DNA of 64,000 nucleotides from Cupriavidus neocaledonicus (GTDB lineage: Bacteria > Pseudomonadota > Gammaproteobacteria > Burkholderiales > Burkholderiaceae): the NCBI RefSeq assembly GCF_000372525.1, contig NZ_AQUR01000097.1, positions 1-64,000 of the forward strand, in the 5' to 3' direction. The position numbers and the translations under genes were made by a program. This document shows positions 17,292 through 26,794 of the stretch, piece by piece (position 1 is the stretch's first letter; every line of letters begins with the position of its first letter). The notes under the pieces are model-generated. The model made no database searches, was not told the DNA's origin, and saw only the letters and a program-made list of their open reading frames with translations.

Positions 17292-18527
17292 ATGGCTGCC
17301 GGACTTGCCGCCACCCTGCCCGGCGCAGCGCTGGTCTGCGTGGCGGCTGGCTATGCGCTGGCGGCGGCCTGGCTGTCGCGACGCAAGCCTGCGCAAGGCG
17401 GCGCCATGGCCGCCATCGCCGCCACGCCGGTCAGCGTGCTCAAGCCGCTGTGCGGCGCCGAACCCCGTCTCTACGCCAACCTGGCGAGCTTCTGCCGGCA
17501 GCGCCATCCGTGCTACCAGCTGGTGTTCGGCGTGCGCGCCGCGGACGATCCCGCCATCGCCGTGGTGGCGCGGCTGCGGCGCGACTTCCCGGCCTGCGAC
17601 ATCGCGCTGGTGATCGACCCGCGGGTGCATGGCAGCAACCTCAAGGTCAGCAACCTGATCAACCTGTCCGGCGCGGCCAGGCATGATGCGCTGGTCATCG
17701 CCGACAGCGACGTCGCGGTGGCGCCGGACTACCTGGCGCGCGTGACCGCGCCGCTGGCGGACGCCGGTGTCGGCGTGGTCACCTGCCTGTACCGCGGCCA
17801 CGCCATCGGCGGCTTCTGGTCGCGTCTCGGCGCGCAGTTCATCGACGACTGGTTTGTGCCGGCGGTGCGCATCGCCCATGCGGGCGGCTCGCGGCGCTTT
17901 GCCTTTGGCGCGACCATCGCGCTGCGTCGCGAAGCGCTCGCGGCCATCGGCGGATTCGGGGCGTTGCGCGACCGGCTCGCGGATGACTTCTGGCTGGGCG
18001 AGCTGACGCGGCGCCTGGGCTTGCGCACGGTGTTGTCGGAGGTGGTGGTGACGACCGACATCACCGAAGACCGCTTTACGCTGCTGTGGCGGCATGAGCT
18101 GCGCTGGATGCGCACGATCGCCTCGCTGAACCCGACCGGCTATGCGTTCAGCTTCGTCACCTTCACCTGGCCGATGCTGGCGCTGGGGGTGTGGCTGGCA
18201 CCGCTGCCGCTGGCGATCGCCGCGGCCGTCGTCGGCGGAATGGCGCGCAGCGTGCTGGCGGGCAGCGTTGCCGCGGCACTGCGGGCGCCGCTGCGCGATG
18301 GCTTGTTGCTGGCGTGCTGGGCGCTGGCGTTGGCTGGCAAGCGGGTGCGGTGGCGGGAGCAGGTGCTGTCGGTCCATGACAGGCACCACTCCGGGCGAGC
18401 GCCGGCCCTTTTCCCCGCCTCTCTTTCGCAAGCGGGAGAGGGGCTGGGGGAGAGGGCCAGCGCCGCCACGCAGTTTTCACCTGACACCCAACCTTTCACC
18501 GGCATCCATACCAAGAGGCCGCTATGA
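17292..18527 (+). CDS. hpnI: Hopanoid glycosyltransferase HpnI with a repeat-derived C-terminal tail
   Basis: Ceramide-glucosyltransferase-like GT21 enzyme that adds N-acetylglucosamine to bacteriohopanetetrol. The 411 residues include the motifs SVLKPLCGAEP, VIADSDVAV, the acceptor motif DDFWLGE and the basic RHELRWMRT, with an N-terminal and several C-terminal membrane segments. The last 45 or so residues (after QVLSVHDRHHSG) are encoded by a hairpin-forming intergenic repeat at 18417-18457 and are not family-like. The stop overlaps the hpnJ start by 4 bp (ATGA). Confidence 0.92.
   Translation: MAAGLAATLPGAALVCVAAGYALAAAWLSRRKPAQGGAMAAIAATPVSVLKPLCGAEPRLYANLASFCRQRHPCYQLVFGVRAADDPAIAVVARLRRDFPACDIALVIDPRVHGSNLKVSNLINLSGAARHDALVIADSDVAVAPDYLARVTAPLADAGVGVVTCLYRGHAIGGFWSRLGAQFIDDWFVPAVRIAHAGGSRRFAFGATIALRREALAAIGGFGALRDRLADDFWLGELTRRLGLRTVLSEVVVTTDITEDRFTLLWRHELRWMRTIASLNPTGYAFSFVTFTWPMLALGVWLAPLPLAIAAAVVGGMARSVLAGSVAAALRAPLRDGLLLACWALALAGKRVRWREQVLSVHDRHHSGRAPALFPASLSQAGEGLGERASAATQFSPDTQPFTGIHTKRPL
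18417..18457. repeat. REP-like hairpin element inside the end of hpnI
   Basis: A C/T-rich arm (CCTCTC) and a GAGAGG arm around TTCGCAAGCGG form an imperfect hairpin, followed by a GGGGGAGAGGGC tail. This resembles the short dispersed intergenic elements common in Burkholderiales genomes; a related copy is at 59453-59474. Here it is translated as part of HpnI. Confidence 0.55.
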
Positions 18528-19948
18528 AAAAAACCCTGTTCCTGCAGGCCCCGTCCTTCGACGGCTTCGACGGCGGCGCGGGCTCGCGCTATCAGGCCAA
18601 GCGCGAGATCAAGTCGTTCTGGTACCCCACCTGGCTGGCGCAGCCCGCCGCGCTGGTGCCCGGCAGCCGCGTGCTCGATGCCCCGGCCGACGGCCTGACC
18701 GTGCAGCAGACGCTGGAGATCGCCGCGGCCTACGAGCTGGTGATCATCCACACCAGCACCCCTTCCTTTCCCACCGATGCGAAGTTCGCCGAGGCGCTGA
18801 AGCAGCGCCATCCCGGCGTGATGATCGGCATGGTCGGCGCCAAGCCCGCGGTCGATCCCGGCGGCACGCTGGGCGCGAGCGACGCCATCGACTTCGTCTG
18901 CCGCGAGGAATTCGACTACACCTGCCAGGACGTGGCCGCGGGCAAGCCGCTCAGCGACATCGCGGGGCTCAGCTATCGCCTGCCGGACGGCTCGCTCGAG
19001 CACAACGGCCAGCGCCCGATGATCGAGGACATGGACGAACTGCCGTTCGTGGCGCCGGTCTACCAGCGCGACCTCAAGATCGAGAACTACTTCATCGGCT
19101 ACCTGAAGCATCCTTACGTGTCGATCTACACCGGCCGCGGCTGCCGTTCGCGCTGCACTTTCTGCCTGTGGCCGCAGACCGTGGGCGGGCACCGCTACCG
19201 CACGCGCTCGGCGGCAAGCGTGATCGCCGAGGTGAAATGGATCAAGGAGAACATGCCCGAGGTCAAGGAGATCATGTTCGACGACGATACCTTCACCGAT
19301 TTCAAGCCGCGCGTCGAAGAGATTGCGCGCGGGCTGGGCCAGCTGGGCGTGACGTGGTCGTGCAACGCCAAGGCCAACGTGCCGTACAGCACGCTCAAGA
19401 TCATGAAGGAAAACGGGCTGCGGCTGCTGCTGGTGGGCTACGAGTCCGGCGACGACCAGATCCTGCTGAACATCAAGAAGGGCCTGCGCACCGACATCGC
19501 GCGCCGCTTCACCGAGGACTGCCGCAAGCTCGGCATCCAGATCCACGGCACCTTCATCCTGGGCCTGCCGGGCGAGACCCGCGAGACCATCGAGAAGACC
19601 ATCGAATACGCCAAGGAAATCAACCCGCATACCATCCAGGTCTCGCTGGCCGCGCCCTACCCCGGCACCACGCTGTACCGCCAGGCGGTGGAGAACGGCT
19701 GGCTCGAGGAGAACAAGGTCATCAACCTGGTCAACGACCAGGGCGTGCAGCTGGCGGCGATCAGCTACCCGCACTTGTCGAAGGAGGACATCTACCACGG
19801 TGTCGAGACCTTCTACAAGCGCTTCTACTTCCGCCCCGGCAAGATCTGGGAGATCGTGCGCGAGATGCTCGGCAGCTGGGACATGATGAAGCGGCGCCTG
19901 CGCGAAGGCGTGGAGTTCTTCCGCTTCCTGCGCTCGCACGAGGCCTGA
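18524..19948 (+). CDS. hpnJ: Hopanoid biosynthesis radical SAM protein HpnJ
   Basis: B12-binding-type radical SAM enzyme of 474 residues, thought to contract the glucosamine ring of BHT glucosamine to the cyclitol ether. An N-terminal cobalamin-binding-like domain (about 1-170) precedes the radical SAM cysteines at 207, 211 and 214 (CRSRCTFC). Other conserved parts are MFDDDTFTDF and GTFILGLPGET. AAGAGG lies before ATG 18524, which overlaps the hpnI stop. Its product with HpnI and HpnK is bacteriohopanetetrol cyclitol ether. Confidence 0.93.
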   Translation: MKKTLFLQAPSFDGFDGGAGSRYQAKREIKSFWYPTWLAQPAALVPGSRVLDAPADGLTVQQTLEIAAAYELVIIHTSTPSFPTDAKFAEALKQRHPGVMIGMVGAKPAVDPGGTLGASDAIDFVCREEFDYTCQDVAAGKPLSDIAGLSYRLPDGSLEHNGQRPMIEDMDELPFVAPVYQRDLKIENYFIGYLKHPYVSIYTGRGCRSRCTFCLWPQTVGGHRYRTRSAASVIAEVKWIKENMPEVKEIMFDDDTFTDFKPRVEEIARGLGQLGVTWSCNAKANVPYSTLKIMKENGLRLLLVGYESGDDQILLNIKKGLRTDIARRFTEDCRKLGIQIHGTFILGLPGETRETIEKTIEYAKEINPHTIQVSLAAPYPGTTLYRQAVENGWLEENKVINLVNDQGVQLAAISYPHLSKEDIYHGVETFYKRFYFRPGKIWEIVREMLGSWDMMKRRLREGVEFFRFLRSHEA

Positions 19949-20814
19949 TCCTGGCCCGGGCGCTTTCCGGTGCGGCACCCGCTGCGGCACAACGCGCGCT
20001 GATCGTCACCGCCGACGACTTCGGGCTCCACCCGGCAGTCAACGAAGCGGTGGAACTGGCCCACCGCGACGGTGTGCTCAACGCCGCCAGCCTGATGGTG
20101 GGCGCGCCCGCGGTGGCGGACGCGGTGGCGCGCGCGCGCCGGCTGCCGGCGTTGCGAGTGGGCCTGCACGTGGTGCTGGCCGACGGCGCGGCCACGCTGC
20201 CGCGCGCGCGCATTCCGGCGCTGGTCGACGCGCACGGCCGCTTCGGCTCGGCCATGGCGCTGGACGGCTGCCGCTTCTTCTTCCTGCCCGCGGTGCGGCG
20301 CCAGCTCGCGGCCGAAATCCGCGCGCAGTTCGAGGCCTTCGCCGCCACCGGCCTGGCGCTGGACCACGTCAATACCCACAAGCATTTCCACCTGCATCCG
20401 ACCGTGCTGTCGCTGATCCTGTCGATCGGGCGCGAGTACGGGCTGCGCGCGATGCGGCTGCCGCGCGAGGCGGGCGCGCCGTGGCTGCTGCGCCCGTGGC
20501 TGGCGTTGCTGCGCCGCCGGCTGGACCGCGCCGGCGTTGCGCACAACGACTACGTGGTCGGCATCGCGCGCAGCGGCCAGATGGACGAGACGGCGCTGCT
20601 GCAGGCGCTGGCGCAACTGCCCGCTGGCGTGGGCGAGATCTACCTGCATCCGGCGGTGGTGTCCGGCGCGGCGATCGCGCCGTCGATGCACGGCTACCGC
20701 CACGCCGACGAACTCGCGGCGCTGCTGTCGCCGCGCGTGCGCGCGGCGCTGGAGCGCGCGGCCCCCCGGCGCGGCGGCTTTGCCGATGTGCTCGGCGGCA
20801 GGACCTTCTGCTGA
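19945..20814 (+). CDS. hpnK: Hopanoid deacetylase HpnK (YdjC/ChbG family), start codon uncertain
   Basis: Removes the acetyl group from GlcNAc-bacteriohopanetetrol. The conserved region starts RALIVTADDFGLHP (metal aspartates) and continues with the HVNTHKHFHLHPT histidines and the EIYLHPA segment. No in-frame ATG, GTG or TTG lies between the hpnJ stop and the ADDFG motif. The position given uses CTG 19945, which overlaps the hpnJ stop as CTGA; a second CTG is at 19951. The frame is open far into hpnJ without a normal start there either. Expected mature length is about 280-290 residues, so a start near 19945 fits. Confidence 0.85.
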   Translation: MILARALSGAAPAAAQRALIVTADDFGLHPAVNEAVELAHRDGVLNAASLMVGAPAVADAVARARRLPALRVGLHVVLADGAATLPRARIPALVDAHGRFGSAMALDGCRFFFLPAVRRQLAAEIRAQFEAFAATGLALDHVNTHKHFHLHPTVLSLILSIGREYGLRAMRLPREAGAPWLLRPWLALLRRRLDRAGVAHNDYVVGIARSGQMDETALLQALAQLPAGVGEIYLHPAVVSGAAIAPSMHGYRHADELAALLSPRVRAALERAAPRRGGFADVLGGRTFC

Positions 20815-20823
20815 CGCGTGCCG

Positions 20824-21831
20824 ATGAAACGCCTGGCTTACCTGACCGGACTGCTCGGGCTGCTGGCGCTGACCGCGCTGGTGGTCCACCAGGGCGCCGG
20901 CGATATCGCCGCCGTGATGGCCCAGGGCGGCTGGCCACTGTTGCTGCTGGTGCCGCTGCACGCGCTGCCGCTGCTGCTCGACGCGCAGGGCTGGCGCGTG
21001 CTGCTGACCTCCGCCGATCCCGAGGAACGTGCCGGCGTCGGCTTCCTGTGGTGGGTCGCCGCGGTGCGCGAGGCGGTGGGCCGTCTGCTGCCCACCGTGG
21101 GCGTGGGCGGCGAGCTGGTCGGCATCCGCCTGACGCGGCTGCGCATCCGCGACACCACAGCGGTCACCGCCAGCGTGGTGGTCGAAGTGATGCTGACGAT
21201 GTTCTCGCAATACCTGTTCGCGGCGACCGGCGTGCTGGTGCTGGTGGCCGCGCTGCGGCAGAGCGCCAGCGCGTGGATCATCCTGGCCGGCCTGCTGCTG
21301 TCGCTGCCGGTGCCGGTGCTGTTCGCGCTGTCGCTGCGCCACGCCGCCTTGTTCGAGAAGCTGGAAGGCGCCGCGCGCCGGCTGTTCGGCGCCGACCACC
21401 GCATCGTCGCGATGATCGACGGCGCGCGCCTGGACGCGCATATCCGCGCCCTCAACGGGCGCCGCCGCGAACTGGCCAGGGCCCTGGGCTGGCAACTGGC
21501 CGGATTGCTCAGCGGCACGCTGGAGATCTGGCTGGCGCTGTGGCTGCTTGGCCATCCGGTGCCGTTCTGGCAGGCGCTGGCGATCGAGTCGCTGACGCAG
21601 GCCGCGCGCCACATCGCCTTCTTCGTGCCGGCCGGGCTGGGCGTGCAGGAAGCCGTGGTGCTGCTGCTGGGGCAGGTGCTCGGGCTCGACGCCCAGGTGG
21701 CGCTGGCGCTGGCGCTGGTCAAGCGCGCGCGCGAGATCCTGTTCGGGGTGCCGGCGCTGCTGTCATGGCAGTGGGTCGAACTGCGCCGCTGGCGCCGCGC
21801 GCGGGCCGTGCCCGGGAGCGGACGTCCCTAG
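20824..21831 (+). CDS. hpnL: Hopanoid-associated membrane protein HpnL
   Basis: Integral membrane protein of about 335 residues, related to the lysylphosphatidylglycerol synthase transmembrane (UPF0104) family, found in hopanoid clusters; its function is unknown. Hydrophobic segments cover most of the chain, and the motifs LLPTVGVGGELVGIRL and FFVPAGLGVQEAVVLLL are the conserved family features. ATG 20824 is used; GTG 20818, two codons earlier, is equally possible. It follows hpnK by 9 bp and is convergent with hpnM. Confidence 0.88.
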   Translation: MKRLAYLTGLLGLLALTALVVHQGAGDIAAVMAQGGWPLLLLVPLHALPLLLDAQGWRVLLTSADPEERAGVGFLWWVAAVREAVGRLLPTVGVGGELVGIRLTRLRIRDTTAVTASVVVEVMLTMFSQYLFAATGVLVLVAALRQSASAWIILAGLLLSLPVPVLFALSLRHAALFEKLEGAARRLFGADHRIVAMIDGARLDAHIRALNGRRRELARALGWQLAGLLSGTLEIWLALWLLGHPVPFWQALAIESLTQAARHIAFFVPAGLGVQEAVVLLLGQVLGLDAQVALALALVKRAREILFGVPALLSWQWVELRRWRRARAVPGSGRP

Positions 21832-21854
21832 CGCGGCCGCGGCCGGCGCCCCGC

Positions 21855-22499
21855 TCAGATCTCCGACGCCTGGCGCGCGTTGTGCGTGGTCAGGTACTTC
21901 ACCAGCCCGTCGATGCCGTTGCGCGCGACGATGTCGGCAAACTGCTTGCGGTACACCTCGATCAGCCACGCCCCCATCATGTTGATGTCATAGATCTTCC
22001 AGCCGGTCGCGGTGCGCTGCAACCGGTAGTCGATCTGCATCTCGTCGGCATTGTTGATCACCCGCGTCTGCACCACCACATCGGTGGCGCCGCTGGCGGC
22101 CTTGGCCGGCTGGTAGCGGAACCTGACGTTCTGCTCGCGCAGTTGTGCCAGCGAGACCGCGTAGCTGCGCACCAGCAGCGTCTGGAACTGCTCGTACAGC
22201 TGTTGCTGCTGCTCCGGCGTGGCCGTGCGCCACGCGCCGCCCAGCGCCAGCCGCGTGGTGCGCTGGAAATCGGTGTAGGGCAGGAACTGCTTCTGCACGA
22301 CCGCGGTGATCTTGCCGAGATCACCGGCGCGGGTGTCGGGCTGCGACTGGATGGTGCCGATCACACCCTCCACCGCGGCCTGCACCAGCCGCTCGGGGCT
22401 GGCGCGCAGGTCGCCAGGCTGGACTGCCTGGGCGTGCACGACGCAGGCCATGGCCATCGCTGCAAGCGGCGCCACGGAAAGCAAACGGTGAATCGTCAT
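21855..22499 (-). CDS. hpnM: MlaC-like periplasmic hopanoid transport protein HpnM
   Basis: Periplasmic protein of the MlaC/Ttg2D family, which shuttle lipids across the periplasm. ATG 22499 begins a signal peptide that ends near VVHAQA; 214 residues in all. Conserved parts are QFLPYTDFQRTTRLALG, the YEQFQTLLVRSYA segment, and the C-terminal WKIYDINMMGAWLIEVYRKQF. It is divergent from hpnN, the cognate inner-membrane RND protein, and convergent with hpnL. It probably carries hopanoids, although a phospholipid role is possible. Confidence 0.9.
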   Translation of the reverse strand: MTIHRLLSVAPLAAMAMACVVHAQAVQPGDLRASPERLVQAAVEGVIGTIQSQPDTRAGDLGKITAVVQKQFLPYTDFQRTTRLALGGAWRTATPEQQQQLYEQFQTLLVRSYAVSLAQLREQNVRFRYQPAKAASGATDVVVQTRVINNADEMQIDYRLQRTATGWKIYDINMMGAWLIEVYRKQFADIVARNGIDGLVKYLTTHNARQASEI

Positions 22500-22575
22500 G
22501 GATGCAAGAGCGGGGAAATGACGGAAGACGGTGCGGGCGGCGGCGCCGCAACGCACGGCCGGCACCGGCTGACAG

Positions 22576-22651
22576 TGTATAGCGGATCGGCCCGCATCGC
22601 GGCCGCGCCGGCGCCGCATGGCGCATGCGGCACGGCGCCAGCCGATATACT
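22576..22651. promoter_or_regulatory. Divergent promoters between hpnM and hpnN
   Basis: A -10-like TATACT at 22646-22651 reads toward hpnN, about 30 bp before its start. TATACA on the minus strand (22576-22581) reads toward hpnM. The -35 elements are weak in both directions, so these are tentative. Confidence 0.4.
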
Positions 22652-22680
22652 CGCGGTTCGTGCTCCTTCCGGATCCGTCC

Positions 22681-25317
22681 ATGCTGACCTCGCTGCTGAC
22701 ACGCATCGTCCGGCTTGCCACCGCCTGGCCGTGGCGCGTCATCCTGCTGGCGGCACTGCTGACGGCCGCCAGCGGCGTCTACGTGGCCCGCAACTTCGCC
22801 ATCAACACCGACATCGGCCGCCTGCTGGATTCCGACGCGCCCTGGGCGCTGCGCGACGAGGCGATCGACAGGGCCTTTCCCCAGCGCGGCCAGATGATCC
22901 TGGCGGTGGTGCAGGCGCCGGCCGCGGAGCTGGCCGATGCCGCCGCCGATGCGCTGGCCGAAGCCTTGCGCCACCAACCGGCGCGTTTCACCGCGGTCAG
23001 CCAGCCCGGCAGCGGCGCATTCTTCGCGCGCAATGGCCTGCTCTTCGCCGGCACCGACGAGGTCCGACAGCTGACGCAGCAGCTCATGCAGGCGCGCCCG
23101 CTGGTCAACGCCCTCGCCCATGACCCGACGCTGCGCGGCCTGTCCGATGTACTCGCCACCACGCTGGCGCTGCCGCTGCAGATGGGACAGGTCAAGCTGG
23201 GCGACATGGCCGGCCTGCTGGGCAGCAGCGCGCGCACGCTGGACCGGGTACTGGCCGGCAAGCCCGCCGCGCTGTCGTGGGCCGCGCTGCTCGACGACAG
23301 CCTCAAGCCCGGCCCGGACGGCCTGGTCTACCGCTATGTCGCGCTCAGCCCCGTGCTCGATTACAGCGACCTCAAGGCCGGCGCCGCGGCCGCGCGCGCG
23401 ATCCGGCACGCCGCGGACGAACTGCGGCTGGCGAAGCGCTACCAGGCCTCGGTGCGCCTGACCGGCCCGCAGGCCCTGGCCGACGATGAATTCGCCTCGG
23501 TCAGCGAGGGTGCCGTGCTCAACGGCGTGCTGACCGTGCTGGCAGTGGTGCTGATCCTGTGGCTGGCGCTGCGTTCGGCGCGGCTGATCGTGGCGGTGCT
23601 GGCGACCCTGTTCGCCGGGCTGCTGATCACCGCCGCGCTGGGGCTGGCCATGGTGGGCGCGCTGAACATGATCTCGGTGGCCTTCGCGGTGCTGTTCGTC
23701 GGGCTGGGCGTGGACTTCGGCATCCAGTTCGGCGTGCGCTACCGTGCCGAGCGCCATGACCGCGACCATATCGTCGATGCGCTGGGGCTGGCCGCGCGCG
23801 CCGTCGGCGCGCCGCTGGCACTGGCCGCCGCGGCGACGGCGGCGGCGTTCTTCTGCTTCCTGCCCACCGACTACCGCGGCGTGGCCGAGCTGGGCCTGAT
23901 CGCCGGCGTTGGCATGATGGTGGCGTTCGCCACCACCTTCACGCTGCTGCCGGCGCTGATCGCGGTGCTCAGGCCCGGCGGCGAATCGGCCTCGCCGGGC
24001 TTTGCCTGGCTGGCGCCGGCGGACCGCTTCTTCGACCGCTATCGCAAGCCGGTGCTGCTGGTGACGCTGCTCGCCATCCTCGCGGGCGCGCCGCTGCTGC
24101 CGCACCTGCGCTTCGATTTCGACCCGCTGCACCTGAAGGATCCGCAGTCCGAATCGATGGCCACGCTGCTGGCGCTGCAGGACGCACCGCAGGCCGGCAC
24201 CGACGATGTCAGCGTGCTGGCGCCGTCGCTGCCGGCCGCGCACGCGCTTGCGGGCCAGCTCGCGGCGCTGCCCGAAGTCGCGCGCGCGGTCACGCTCCAG
24301 AGCTTTATCCCAGACGACCAGCCGCCCAAGCTGCAGGCCATCGGCCAGGCCTCGGCCGCGCTGATGCCGGCGCTGACGCAGCCGACCGCGGCGCCCGCCA
24401 GCGACGGCGCACGCGTCAATGCACTGCGCAATGCCGCGCGGCAGCTGGCTATCGCCGCCGAAGAGCATCCCGGTCCTGGCGCCGCCGAAGCGGCGCACCT
24501 CGCCGCCACGCTGAAAAAGCTGGCCGCAGCCGGTGCGCCCATGCGCGATCGCGCCGAGCGCGCCATCGCCCTGCCGCTGCAGCTGGCCCTGGCACGACTG
24601 AAGCTGGCACTGGCGCCGCAAGCGGTCAGCCAGCAGACACTGCCGCCCGAGCTGGTGCGCGACTGGATGGCCCCGGACGGGCGCGCGCTGGTCAGCGTCA
24701 GCCCGCACCTGCCGCCGCCCGCCAGCGCGCAGCGCGAAGCCGCGCTGGCACGCTTCATCGCCGCGGTGCAGCGCGTGGCGCCCGCCGCCACCGGTGGACC
24801 GATCGCGATCCGGGGCTCGGCCGATACCATCATGACCGCGTTCGCGCAGGCAGGCGCATGGGCGGTGCTGTCGATCACCATCTTGCTGTGGATTACGCTG
24901 CGGCGCTTCGGCGACGTGCTGCGCACGCTGATCCCGCTGCTGGTGTCGGCCATCGTCACGCTGGAGCTGTGCGTGGTGTTCGGCATTGCGCTGAACTTTG
25001 CCAACGTGATCGCGCTGCCGCTGCTGCTGGGCGTGGGCGTGGCCTTCAAGATCTACTACGTGATTGCCTGGCGGCACGGCAAGACCCAGCTGCTGCAGTC
25101 CAGCCTGACCCACGCCGTGCTGTACAGCGCCGCCACCACCGCGGTCGCCTTCGGCAGCCTGTGGCTGTCGCGGCATCCCGGCACCGCCAGCATGGGCAAG
25201 CTGCTGGCGCTGGCCCTGGCCTGTACGCTGGTCGGCGCGGTGTTCTTCCAGCCGATCCTGATGGGCCGTCCGCGTGAAGACGGCCCGCACGGACCGGACC
25301 GGCCGGCCCGGCCCTGA
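22681..25317 (+). CDS. hpnN: Hopanoid transporter HpnN (RND/MMPL superfamily)
   Basis: Inner-membrane RND-type transporter of 878 residues that in Rhodopseudomonas and Burkholderia moves hopanoids to the outer membrane. It has an N-terminal membrane anchor, a large periplasmic loop, a first block of membrane helices with [21 protein letters not shown], a second periplasmic loop, and a second helix block with [23 protein letters not shown] 22681 begins the conserved region. It is divergent from hpnM and followed 39 bp later by mlaA. Confidence 0.93.
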   Translation: MLTSLLTRIVRLATAWPWRVILLAALLTAASGVYVARNFAINTDIGRLLDSDAPWALRDEAIDRAFPQRGQMILAVVQAPAAELADAAADALAEALRHQPARFTAVSQPGSGAFFARNGLLFAGTDEVRQLTQQLMQARPLVNALAHDPTLRGLSDVLATTLALPLQMGQVKLGDMAGLLGSSARTLDRVLAGKPAALSWAALLDDSLKPGPDGLVYRYVALSPVLDYSDLKAGAAAARAIRHAADELRLAKRYQASVRLTGPQALADDEFASVSEGAVLNGVLTVLAVVLILWLALRSARLIVAVLATLFAGLLITAALGLAMVGALNMISVAFAVLFVGLGVDFGIQFGVRYRAERHDRDHIVDALGLAARAVGAPLALAAAATAAAFFCFLPTDYRGVAELGLIAGVGMMVAFATTFTLLPALIAVLRPGGESASPGFAWLAPADRFFDRYRKPVLLVTLLAILAGAPLLPHLRFDFDPLHLKDPQSESMATLLALQDAPQAGTDDVSVLAPSLPAAHALAGQLAALPEVARAVTLQSFIPDDQPPKLQAIGQASAALMPALTQPTAAPASDGARVNALRNAARQLAIAAEEHPGPGAAEAAHLAATLKKLAAAGAPMRDRAERAIALPLQLALARLKLALAPQAVSQQTLPPELVRDWMAPDGRALVSVSPHLPPPASAQREAALARFIAAVQRVAPAATGGPIAIRGSADTIMTAFAQAGAWAVLSITILLWITLRRFGDVLRTLIPLLVSAIVTLELCVVFGIALNFANVIALPLLLGVGVAFKIYYVIAWRHGKTQLLQSSLTHAVLYSAATTAVAFGSLWLSRHPGTASMGKLLALALACTLVGAVFFQPILMGRPREDGPHGPDRPARP

Positions 25318-25356
25318 ACCCTTTCCCTGTCGGCGCAACCGACCCTGCCTGCCTCG

Positions 25357-26145
25357 ATGCCTGTTCCGCTTCGCTTTCCGACGTTCGCCACGAACGCCCT
25401 CGCCGCAGCCGTGCTCGCGGGCTGCGCCACCGGCCCGCAAGCCAGCCCGGATGATCCGCTGGAGCCGATGAACCGCGCCATCTTTACCGTCAACGACAAG
25501 CTGGACCAGTATGTCGCCACGCCGGTGGCCAAGGGCTACCGTGCGGCAACGCCGGAACCCGTGCGCACGGCGGTCAGCAATTTCTATTCGAACCTGGCGG
25601 ACATCGGCAACTTTGCCAACAACCTGCTGCAGGGCAAGGGCGTGGCGGCAGCGGAAAGCTTCATGCGGGTAGCGATGAATTCCGTGCTGGGGCTTGGCGG
25701 CCTGATCGATATCGCCACGCCGGCCGGGCTGGCGAAGCACGCGCAGGACTTCGGGCTGACGCTGGGCACGTGGGGCGTGCCGTCGGGGCCTTACCTGGTG
25801 CTGCCGGTGTTCGGCCCGAGCTCGTTGCGCGACGGCGCGGGCCTGTATGTGAATTTCTGGTTCGATCCCACCACCTATGCCGAGCCGGCGGTGCGCAATT
25901 CGCTGTTCGGGATGAATGTGATCGACGTGCGCACCAACCTGCTTGGCGCCACCGACCTGCTCAAGCTGGCGGCGCTGGACCGGTACGCCTTTGTGCGCGA
26001 CGCATACCTGCAGCGGCGGCGCTACCTGCTTGGCGAGAACACCGCGTTGCCGGACTACGGCGACGACGAAGACGCCGCCGAACAACCGGCAGCGCCAGCC
26101 GCCGCCGGCACGCCCGCGCCCGCGCAGCCGCAGGCACCGCGCTGA
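25357..26145 (+). CDS. mlaA: MlaA/VacJ-family outer-membrane lipoprotein
   Basis: Outer-membrane lipoprotein that removes lipids from the outer leaflet in the Mla pathway. The 262 residues have a lipobox LAGC (lipidated Cys23), then DDPLEPMNRAIFTVND, the family N-terminus, LGLGGLIDIATPAGL and the conserved GPYLVLPVFGPSSLRDG. The C-terminal tail is Ala/Pro-rich. It follows hpnN by 39 bp and lies near the MlaC-like hpnM, so it may work with the hopanoid carriers rather than with a canonical Mla system, whose mlaFEDB genes are not in the window. Confidence 0.9.
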   Translation: MPVPLRFPTFATNALAAAVLAGCATGPQASPDDPLEPMNRAIFTVNDKLDQYVATPVAKGYRAATPEPVRTAVSNFYSNLADIGNFANNLLQGKGVAAAESFMRVAMNSVLGLGGLIDIATPAGLAKHAQDFGLTLGTWGVPSGPYLVLPVFGPSSLRDGAGLYVNFWFDPTTYAEPAVRNSLFGMNVIDVRTNLLGATDLLKLAALDRYAFVRDAYLQRRRYLLGENTALPDYGDDEDAAEQPAAPAAAGTPAPAQPQAPR

Positions 26146-26150
26146 GGCGC

Positions 26151-26588
26151 TTAGCTGCCGATGCCCAGCAGCACCACCTCGAAGGTCAGCGTGGCGTTCG
26201 GCGGGATCGTGCCCGGCACGCCGCGCGCGCCGTAGGCGGTGCCCGGCGGGCAGGTCAGGCGCGCCTTGCCGCCCACCTGCATGGCCTGCACGCCCTCGGT
26301 CCAGCATGGGATCACGCGGTTGAGCGGAAACGAAATCGGCTGGCCGCGCTTGTACGAGCTGTCGAATTCGGTGCCGTCGGCAAGCGTGCCGCGGTAGTGC
26401 ACCTGCACCGTGTCGGTGGCCTTGGGCGAGGCGCCGGTGCCCTTGATCAGGTGCTGGATGGTCATGCCCGACGCCAGCGTCTGCGGCGCCGCGGCGGGGG
26501 CGGCGGCAGGCGCCGAAGCGGCCGGTCCGGCAGCGCAGGCGGCGCCGGCAAGGGTCAGGGTGCCAAGGAAAAGCGCGAGTGTTTTCAT
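26151..26588 (-). CDS. FKBP-type peptidyl-prolyl cis-trans isomerase, exported
   Basis: Protein-folding enzyme of 145 residues. An N-terminal signal peptide (MKTLALFLGTLTLAGAACA) and an Ala/Pro-rich spacer of about 20 residues precede a single FKBP domain with VQVHYRGTLADGTEFDSS, the PLNRVIPCWTEG segment and GTIPPNATLTFEVVLL. It probably acts in the periplasm. Ala-Cys-Ala near residue 18 is not a convincing lipobox. It is convergent with mlaA, 5 bp away. Confidence 0.9.
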   Translation of the reverse strand: MKTLALFLGTLTLAGAACAAGPAASAPAAAPAAAPQTLASGMTIQHLIKGTGASPKATDTVQVHYRGTLADGTEFDSSYKRGQPISFPLNRVIPCWTEGVQAMQVGGKARLTCPPGTAYGARGVPGTIPPNATLTFEVVLLGIGS

Positions 26589-26794
26589 GGAAGGCCTGCT
26601 CTCGAGGTCGTGATTGGGGATGCGGCAGTTTAACCGACACGCGCCGCCGGTATGGCGGCGGCGGCATATCGCGCCTGGGCCGCGCCGCGCGCAGGCATGG
26701 TGCGCCGCACCGCGCCGCGTCCGTTACACCGGGCGTTTTGCCGTCTACGATGGTTCGTGACAGCCCGCTGCCGCGCGGGCGCACGGAGACGGTC

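Noticed and set aside
18142-19944. In-frame extension of hpnK through hpnJ
   Set aside because: The extension is an Arg/Pro/Gly-rich shadow of hpnJ with no HpnK similarity. HpnK homology starts only at RALIVTADDFG.
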